Part shown: in pieces, positions 32,443-37,850 of the stretch
Position numbering within the stretch: the stretch's first letter is position 1
Layout: each line of letters opens with the position of its first letter
Assembly: GCA_050330095.1 (NCBI GenBank)
Contig: JBHJOC010000102.1
Location: 1-37,850, forward strand
Direction of reading: 5' to 3'
Length of the DNA: 37,850 nucleotides
From: JBCBWG01 sp036804185
GTDB lineage: Bacteria > Pseudomonadota > Alphaproteobacteria > Rhizobiales > Hyphomicrobiaceae
Position numbers and translations under genes: made by a program
The notes under the pieces: model-generated
Told to the model about the DNA's origin: nothing
What the model saw: only the letters and a program-made list of their open reading frames with translations
The model's database searches: none

Positions 32443-34968
32443 TCAATAAAGTCCGCGCCCTGTGCTGACCGTGGACGACGTCGTGCCGAACTGCGCATCA
32501 GTTTCGAAGCCGAGGAACGAGTTCGGATCGTCAGGCTCCTCGAATGGCTTGAAAGCCTCGAGAATTGATCCCGTCGTGCTCGACGTCCTCAGGCCCGTCT
32601 TGAGGTCGACCCGAACCAGCTTCAAGCCTGGTGGGACACGGAAGGGTACAGGCTGGCTATCTGCGAGCGCGAGTTTCATGAACTCGGCAAAAATCGGGGC
32701 CGCCAGCGAGCCGCCTGTCGTCGATCGCCCCATGGGTTGAGGCGTGTCGTAACCAACATAGACACCAACAACCAAGTCGGGTGAGTAGCCAACGAACCAG
32801 GCATCGCGCGAATCGTTCGTGGTTCCTGTTTTCCCGGCCAGGGGCACATTCGGAAGCGCTTTTGCCACCAGTGTTCCGGTGCCACGCCGAACGGCGCCCT
32901 CGAGCATGCTTGTCATCTGGTAGGCAGAATGCGGGTCGAGGATCTGGCGCCGGTCGTCAGGAACCTCCGGCTCGGCCTGCCCGTCCCAAACCTCCTGCCT
33001 GCAGGCATTGCAGATGCGCTGATCGTGTTTCCAGACAGTACGCCCCCAGCGGTCCTGGATGCGATCAATCAATGTTGCGTGGACCCGCTTGCCGCCGTTG
33101 GCGAGCGCCGCGTAGGCTGTGGTCATGCGCAAGAGCGTCGTCTCACCGGCGCCAAGCGACATTGATAGCACCGGCAGCATGTCGTCGTAGGCGCCAAATC
33201 TGCGCGCATACTCGGTAATCAGCGGCATCCCCATGTCCTGTGCGAGACGCACGGTCATCTGGTTGCGCGATTTTTCGAGGCCGACCCGCAGTGTCGATGG
33301 GCCATAGGAGCCCGTCCTGTTGAAGTTCTCTGGCCGCCAGACTTCCTGACCCGGACCTTGTTCGATCTCGATCGGCGCATCGAGAACAATACTCGTCGGC
33401 TTGTAGCCGTTGTCGAGCGCGGTCACGTAAACGAGTGACTTGAACGATGAACCCGGCTGGCGACGAGCCTGGATGGCGCGATCGAACTGGCTGAGCGAGA
33501 ACGAGAATCCGCCAACAACGGCGAGCACGCGGCCCGTATGTGGGTCCATCGCAACGAGCCCGCCACCAACTTCCGGGATCTGCATGAGTTCCCACTGGCC
33601 GCCAAGATTCTCGGGATCCTTGGGCGCTACATAGACGACGTCGCCAACCGCAAGGACGTCGGTGACGCGGCGTGGTTCGCGCCCCTTTGCCTTGTCGGTT
33701 GCAACGAAGGGGCCCGCCCACACCACACTCTGCAAGTTGAGTTCGATCGCCTGGCGATCATCTGGCAGTGTCCGGTCCATCCGACGCTCGGGACGCAAGC
33801 CGACGATCGCCCGTTGGGCCTCGGCGTCGAGGACGACGCCAAGGCGCCAGGGCGCGATATCTGTCGGCACCGTTGTCTCAGCGAGCGCGCGTCCCCAATC
33901 GCCTGCGACTTCGATCCGCTTGACTGGACCGCGCCACCCGCGGCTGCGATCGAACTCGATCAGGCCACCGACGAGGGCCTTGCGTGCGTCGGCCTGGAGT
34001 TTAGGGTCGAGCGTCGTACGGACCGAGAGGCCGCCACCATACAGCTTGTCCTCGCCGTACTGGGCAACGATCGACCGGCGCACCTCCTCGGCGAAGTATT
34101 CACCCGCAAAGATCTGAGCACCCGAAGGTCTCAGATCGACGCCCAGGGGCTTTGCCATCGCCGCGCGCGCTTCTTCCTCGGTCAGGTAGCCATTGTCAGC
34201 CATTTGACCGAGCACCCAGTTGCGGCGGACCAGAGCGCGCTCGGTATCCCTGAACGGGTGGTAGCGGTTGGGTGCCTTGGGCAAGACCGCGAGATAGGCG
34301 GCCTGCTCTATCGATAGATCGCCGAGCTCGCGATTGAAATAATTGAGAGCCGCGGCCGCCACGCCGTACGACCCAATTCCGAGGTAGATTTCATTGAGGT
34401 ACAACTCGAGGATCTTATTCTTGTCGTAGGCGCGCTCGATCCGGACGGCGAGGATGGCTTCTTTCAGCTTGCGATCGAATGTCCTGTCGCTCGTCAGAAG
34501 GAAGTTTTTCGCCACCTGCTGGGTGATCGTGGATGCCCCCTGGATGCTGCCGCGACCCGTCAACTTGACTTCGAAGAATTTGACCACGGCGCGTCCGATG
34601 CCGATGTAGTCGAGGCCGCCGTGCTCGTAGAAGCGGCTGTCTTCGGCGGAAAGGAACGCTGCGATCACATGTCGCGGAACCGTGTGGATCGGCACGAAGA
34701 TTCGGCGTTCGCGCGCGTATTCACCGATCAGTTGACCATCGTGTGCGTGGACACGGGTCATCACAGGCGGTTCGTAATTGGCGAGGTTCTCGTAGCTCGG
34801 GAGATCTTGGGAGGCCTGCCACACAAGGTAACCCGCAACGGCTGAGATCGCGAGAAACACGACAACCCCGGCTGTGAAGGCAAAGCCGAGGAACCCGAGC
34901 AGCCAGCTCCTGCCGCGCCGCTTTCGTGCGCCGCGTTTCACCGGTGGTGGCAGGTTCACCCGCTGCAT
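32443..34968 (-). CDS. mrcA: Penicillin-binding protein 1A (bifunctional class A PBP)
   Basis: Polymerises and cross-links peptidoglycan from the inner membrane. The 841 residues comprise a basic cytoplasmic tail (1-20), one membrane helix (about 22-50), a GT51 glycosyltransferase domain with AEDSRFYEHGGLD (E109) and the GASTITQQVAKN segment (144-155), an OB-like insert, and the transpeptidase domain. The transpeptidase motifs are SxxK at S507-K510 (PGSSFKSL), SxN in the SRNQM stretch, and KTG at 713-715 (AGKTGTT). The start at 34968 has GGAG about 7 bases upstream. It lies between the amidase and prfB, an order common in Hyphomicrobiales. Cell-wall synthesis and hydrolysis genes are thus side by side. 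Confidence 0.97.
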   Translation of the reverse strand: MQRVNLPPPVKRGARKRRGRSWLLGFLGFAFTAGVVVFLAISAVAGYLVWQASQDLPSYENLANYEPPVMTRVHAHDGQLIGEYARERRIFVPIHTVPRHVIAAFLSAEDSRFYEHGGLDYIGIGRAVVKFFEVKLTGRGSIQGASTITQQVAKNFLLTSDRTFDRKLKEAILAVRIERAYDKNKILELYLNEIYLGIGSYGVAAAALNYFNRELGDLSIEQAAYLAVLPKAPNRYHPFRDTERALVRRNWVLGQMADNGYLTEEEARAAMAKPLGVDLRPSGAQIFAGEYFAEEVRRSIVAQYGEDKLYGGGLSVRTTLDPKLQADARKALVGGLIEFDRSRGWRGPVKRIEVAGDWGRALAETTVPTDIAPWRLGVVLDAEAQRAIVGLRPERRMDRTLPDDRQAIELNLQSVVWAGPFVATDKAKGREPRRVTDVLAVGDVVYVAPKDPENLGGQWELMQIPEVGGGLVAMDPHTGRVLAVVGGFSFSLSQFDRAIQARRQPGSSFKSLVYVTALDNGYKPTSIVLDAPIEIEQGPGQEVWRPENFNRTGSYGPSTLRVGLEKSRNQMTVRLAQDMGMPLITEYARRFGAYDDMLPVLSMSLGAGETTLLRMTTAYAALANGGKRVHATLIDRIQDRWGRTVWKHDQRICNACRQEVWDGQAEPEVPDDRRQILDPHSAYQMTSMLEGAVRRGTGTLVAKALPNVPLAGKTGTTNDSRDAWFVGYSPDLVVGVYVGYDTPQPMGRSTTGGSLAAPIFAEFMKLALADSQPVPFRVPPGLKLVRVDLKTGLRTSSTTGSILEAFKPFEEPDDPNSFLGFETDAQFGTTSSTVSTGRGLY

Positions 34969-35218
34969 TTCGACACTCCGCGTCGCTTCGCATGTGCAAG
35001 GGTAACTGGTTCGCGCGTTCTCATGCGCTTCCCGCACCCCCTCAGTCCGCAAGATTTATAGTGAGTTGCCCTTAAATCTCATGAAGGCCAGCGATTTCGT
35101 TCGAACCAATGCCGGTCCGCGCAACGCGTGAGCAATCCAAACTCGGTCGCTGCTGCGTTGAGCAGGCCAGTTGAGCGAGACAGTATCGCGGTGTCATCGC
35201 CCACCGCGACCACCGCCT

Positions 35219-36538
35219 TCAACGCTCCCCACGTTGCGCACCCAGTTCCCGTTCTAGCGCGGAGAAATGCGCCACAACTGCGGCAGAGATCGCTTCGGCA
35301 ACACTTGTTTGCCAAGCAGGTGTTCGCATGAGTTCCTGGTCCGTCGGGTTGCTCATGTAGCCGAGCTCCACGAGAACCGATGGTGTTGCAACTTGGCGCA
35401 GAACACGAAACGCTGCAGCACGCCGTGGTGAGCGCGACAATGAGATCCTGCGGGCGAGCTGGCGTGTCAGCTCACCGCTGAAATCGGCAGCGCGATCAGC
35501 CGTCTCCCGTCTCAAGAGATCCAAGAGGATGGAACGCACCTCGAGGGTCTCATTGCCAATCGACCGGGCGGGCGCATCGCCTGTGCCGTCGGCTGCGTTT
35601 TCCTTCTCGGCAAGCCGCGCAGCCTCGAGATCCGATGCCCGCTCTGACAGGACGTAAACGGTCGCCCCCCTCACAGCATTGGCATCGATCGAGGCGTCGA
35701 CGGCATCTGCGTGCAACGAAATGAAGAGGTCGGCAGACGCCTCCTCGGCAATCGCAACGCGCCGGTCAAGCGGCACGAATTCATCGCTCTCGCGTGTCAT
35801 CACGATGTCGATGCTTTCGAAACGTTGGAGGTTTGCGCGGATGCGTTGAGCGACGGCGAGGACAATGTCCTTCTCGCGGACGTTGCCGTGCACAGCGCCC
35901 GGGTCAATCCCGCCGTGGCCAGGGTCAAGCACAACGGTCCGGCGCTGTCCCTTCTGGTGCGCACTGCCGGCACGTTCGCCAAAGCGGCTCGGTCTCAGAT
36001 CGAAGCCATCGGGCACTTGAGCTGTCTCGGGTGCCCCTGCAACATCAAGCTTACCTGACAGTGTCACAGCAATGCCAGCGCGCACCGCACCACCGCGACC
36101 CTGATGGGCGATTGGCAGCGTCGCGACGTCAACCGGGCGGTCGAGGTCAAAAACCATCCGTACGCGGCCTGGTGCGACCTCGCCATAACGGATCGCTGTG
36201 ACAAAACCCTCTGCAGGGGGCAACTGTGCAGCAGAAAACGCAATCCGTGTGCCGGTGAGATCGATGACCAGCCGATCAGGGTTATCGAGGCGGAACGCGT
36301 TGGTGGGTACTCTCGTCTGAGTGTGGATCTCGATCCGCATTATTGAACCGGCGGCCTCAATGCGCAGGCCCTCGATTGCGACAAGTGGGGTCTCTCCTGG
36401 CCCTTGCTGTTTGACCGCCACCTCGGCCGTGCGTTGCCGTAAGCCAGGGTCCGACGCCGTAGCGGCACCCGCAGCGAGGACGGTCCCCATGAAGAGCGCC
36501 ATGAGGATGGCACGGAAGGCGCGCCGCCCGTCGATCAT
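35219..36538 (-). CDS. amiC: N-acetylmuramoyl-L-alanine amidase (AMIN + Amidase_3)
   Basis: A periplasmic zinc amidase that cuts the bond between glycan and stem peptide and splits septal peptidoglycan. The 439 residues start with a signal peptide (AILMALFMGTVLAAGAATAS, cleavage about residue 29), then an AMIN domain (about 50-165) that targets it to septal wall, a linker, and the Amidase_3 catalytic domain (about 200-430). Zinc ligands and catalytic Glu are visible: H208 in DPGHGGIDPGA, E222 in REKD, H276 in SLHAD and E391 in VELGYMSN. The frame is open to 36796, but the signal peptide marks ATG 36538 as the start; its ribosome-binding site is weak. Followed by mrcA, 250 bases on. AmiA/B/C cannot be told apart. 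Confidence 0.94.
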   Translation of the reverse strand: MIDGRRAFRAILMALFMGTVLAAGAATASDPGLRQRTAEVAVKQQGPGETPLVAIEGLRIEAAGSIMRIEIHTQTRVPTNAFRLDNPDRLVIDLTGTRIAFSAAQLPPAEGFVTAIRYGEVAPGRVRMVFDLDRPVDVATLPIAHQGRGGAVRAGIAVTLSGKLDVAGAPETAQVPDGFDLRPSRFGERAGSAHQKGQRRTVVLDPGHGGIDPGAVHGNVREKDIVLAVAQRIRANLQRFESIDIVMTRESDEFVPLDRRVAIAEEASADLFISLHADAVDASIDANAVRGATVYVLSERASDLEAARLAEKENAADGTGDAPARSIGNETLEVRSILLDLLRRETADRAADFSGELTRQLARRISLSRSPRRAAAFRVLRQVATPSVLVELGYMSNPTDQELMRTPAWQTSVAEAISAAVVAHFSALERELGAQRGER

Positions 36539-36907
36539 GCCAGCGAAGGCCGGGTTCGGCCCAGAATTACCAGCGGTGTTGCAACCAGCATTACGACCAG
36601 AAGCATGAGCACCCGAAGTGCTCCTCCAGTCGGCCGACCGGCTTGTCGTGCGACCATGGAGCGCGCGCCAAACCGGTCGGTGAGGGCGTGGCTTGGCAGC
36701 CGGGTGCCCCCTCTCAGTTAGGCCGCTGCGCTGGATGTCGTCCGTCACCATGGGGTCGTCTGATCCGGTGGCCAGTGAACCTGAATGCGAGGTCATGCGA
36801 CGTTATGTAACATTGGGCTGATTATCATCGCCGAAACGGGCAGTAACGCTAGCGCGGAACGCCGACGGGCATCCCGGATCGGCGATCACAATGCGCCATC
36901 GCCGACG

Positions 36908-36943
36908 CCAGACAGTAAACCCATGCCAGACTGTAAACCCATG
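36908..36943. repeat. 18-base tandem duplication
   Basis: CCAGACAGTAAACCCATG (36908-36925) is followed directly by CCAGACTGTAAACCCATG (36926-36943); the copies differ at one base. The repeat sits on the border of the AT-rich stretch in the amiC-rne gap. Confidence 0.85.
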
Positions 36944-37381
36944 ATTGTGCTAACTCATTACAAATGTTAACACATTGTTGGTGTTCTGAAGGCAGTCTGA
37001 GCTGTGTCGCCCTTCAATGCCTCGGGCCGGCCTCGATAGAGCACAGTCCGACTTGCGTAGAAGCCACGTAACACGTACGTTCTCGAACATGCGTGGCTCA
37101 TGCGCCCGTCGGGCAACACCCCGATGGGACGCGGTGTCGAGTTTCGTTCTCTCCGGCTTCTTGCATGGACCATCCGTTGCCAACGCAACTCATGGTCGGA
37201 GTGCGTTTCGGTACGCAAGTGGTCGTGATGCGCGAGGTTCGAAACGCGCGGATCGCGGTTTCAAATCGCTGCGACACACTCGCGATCCATGTGCGGTGTG
37301 TCCGCTGCAAGCTGCCGCGAACGCATTGAGACGCAAAGACCGCCGCGCCCCGTCGCATGACGACAAAAACGCGGTGAACTC

Positions 37382-37397
37382 GTCGCCGAAAGGCGAC
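37382..37397 (+). promoter_or_regulatory. GNRA hairpin in the rne leader
   Basis: GTCGCC (37382-37387) and GGCGAC (37392-37397) close a GAAA tetraloop, a stable GNRA hairpin about 280 bases upstream of the rne start codon. It may be part of the rne 5' UTR fold. Confidence 0.45.
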
Positions 37398-37624
37398 CGT
37401 TTGAGACAGATGAAGACATTGCGAACCGACCAGATCGTCATTCACACGCACCTCGCTCTGCGCTTCGCCGAGCCGGGCTCAGGTCGCTCGCAAATGATCC
37501 AACCGGCCACACGGCTCAACGTGAACCGCACGCCCGTCTTGCCTGCCCCGCACCACTCTGGTCGGCAGTCTTGGCGCGTGCCTAATCATCCGGTGTCGCT
37601 CATGCCGATACGATCGTTGCCGCA

Positions 37625-37678
37625 CGCTTCTGCGAAGCGGACCGAAACGGCTGACCGGCACCGTAAGGAAGACCTTAC
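37625..37678 (+). promoter_or_regulatory. Hairpins burying the rne ribosome-binding site
   Basis: CGCTTC-TGC-GAAGCG (37625-37639) is followed by a perfect stem GTAAGG-AAGA-CCTTAC (37663-37678) that ends flush with the ATG at 37679. The Shine-Dalgarno (AAGGA, 37665-37669) is within this stem and its loop. Opening of the stem, or RNase E cleavage near it, would change translation of rne. Confidence 0.7.
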
Positions 37679-37850
37679 ATGTCGAAAAACAGAATGCTCA
37701 TCGACGCTTCTCATGAAGAGGAGACGCGGGTCGTAGTTCTAAGAGATGGCCGCGTCGAAGAATTCGATTTCGAAGCAGCCGCCAGGAAACTTCTCAAAGG
37801 AAGCATATATCTAGCAAAAGTTACTCGGGTCGAGCCGTCGCTACAGGCGG
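37679..37850 (+). CDS. rne: Ribonuclease E, N-terminus (partial at window edge)
   Basis: Essential endoribonuclease that starts mRNA decay and matures rRNA, tRNA and small RNAs; scaffold of the degradosome. Only the first 57 codons are present, from ATG 37679. The start MSKNRMLIDASHEEETRVVV, the following RVEEFDFE and the beginning of the S1 domain (GSIYLAKVTRVEPSLQA) match the RNase E/G family, and the DASHEEETRVVV wording is typical of alphaproteobacterial RNase E. The catalytic DNase I-like domain and the scaffold lie outside the window. Its ribosome-binding site is enclosed in a hairpin. RNase G is the alternative but is less likely given the amidase-PBP1A neighbourhood. Confidence 0.93.
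   Translation, partial: MSKNRMLIDASHEEETRVVVLRDGRVEEFDFEAAARKLLKGSIYLAKVTRVEPSLQA

Larger units (their letters stand above)
36539..37678. other. 1140-base divergent intergenic region upstream of rne
   Basis: The largest gap in the window, between amiC (-) and rne (+). It includes an 18-base tandem duplication, an unusually AT-rich stretch (about 36940-36980) that is the best candidate for a promoter zone, and several hairpins leading to the rne start. Open frames in it are short or lie in arginine-rich GC-skewed frames. Long leaders are expected for rne, whose mRNA is autoregulated through its 5' UTR in enterobacteria. An unrecognised small RNA could also lie here. Confidence 0.5.

Noticed and set aside
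36944..36973. CtrA-type TTAA-N7-TTAAC site in the AT-rich stretch
   Set aside because: TTAAC is present, but the partner half-site is not at the required seven-base spacing.
37195..37290. tRNA-like GGTTCGAAA stretch in the rne leader
   Set aside because: The T-loop-like bases are not accompanied by an acceptor stem, D-arm or anticodon arm at the right spacing.
37017..37736. 239-codon open frame running into rne on the plus strand
   Set aside because: It is Arg/Ser/His-rich, crosses the rne start in a different frame, and has no recognisable domain.

Overview
The window is GC-rich chromosomal DNA from an alphaproteobacterium, most likely of the Hyphomicrobiales (Rhizobiales). This rests on a class I lysyl-tRNA synthetase, a short (736-residue) PurL followed by bolA and a CGFS glutaredoxin, an acetolactate synthase of the alphaproteobacterial type, and the order rne / N-acetylmuramoyl-alanine amidase / penicillin-binding protein 1A / prfB. 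It is a mostly core, vertically inherited region. I see no prophage, insertion sequence, CRISPR array, tRNA or rRNA.

Layout. 1-2545 (+): end of ilvB, a glutathione S-transferase-like gene, ilvN. 2556-6399 (-): a metal-dependent cyclase/kynurenine formamidase-like hydrolase, an unknown two-helix membrane protein, a short LOV photoreceptor and a Cys/Met-metabolism PLP enzyme. 7095-9364 (+): a solitary DUF262-DUF1524 (GmrSD-like) gene and a small arginine-rich exported protein. 9480-11090 (-): lysK. 11303-12528 (+): a TerB-like gene and a short-chain dehydrogenase homologue that lacks its catalytic Ser and Tyr. 12711-18 kb: tandem PqiA membrane protein (-), grxD, bolA and purL (-), with an rlpA-like gene on the opposite strand wedged between bolA and purL. 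18175-22602: an unknown exported protein (+), pheT (-) without an adjacent pheS, and an unknown membrane protein (-). 22866-26812 (+): guaB, a MAPEG gene, an RsmB-type rRNA methyltransferase, tspO. 26875-29365 (-): DsbA-type oxidoreductase and a BepA-like M48 protease. 29840-31024 (+): aminotransferase. 31103-36538 (-): prfB, mrcA, amidase. 37679 to the end (+): first 57 codons of rne.

Themes. Envelope upkeep (amidase, PBP1A, RlpA-like, M48 protease, DsbA, PqiA) alternates with translation and RNA metabolism (prfB, rne, lysK, pheT, rsmB) and purine or branched-chain amino-acid synthesis (purL, guaB, ilvBN). The clearest regulatory elements are a complete +1 programmed frameshift in prfB, a hairpin that buries the ribosome-binding site of rne, a perfect dyad just upstream of the LOV gene, and inverted repeats between bolA and grxD. 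The most unusual proteins are the SDR homologue with a degenerate active site, the RlpA homologue with Asn in place of the catalytic Asp, the DsbA with a second CxxC at its extreme C-terminus, and the LOV / membrane-protein neighbours. I did not find a clear multi-gene novel system; the best candidates for undescribed biology are listed as findings.
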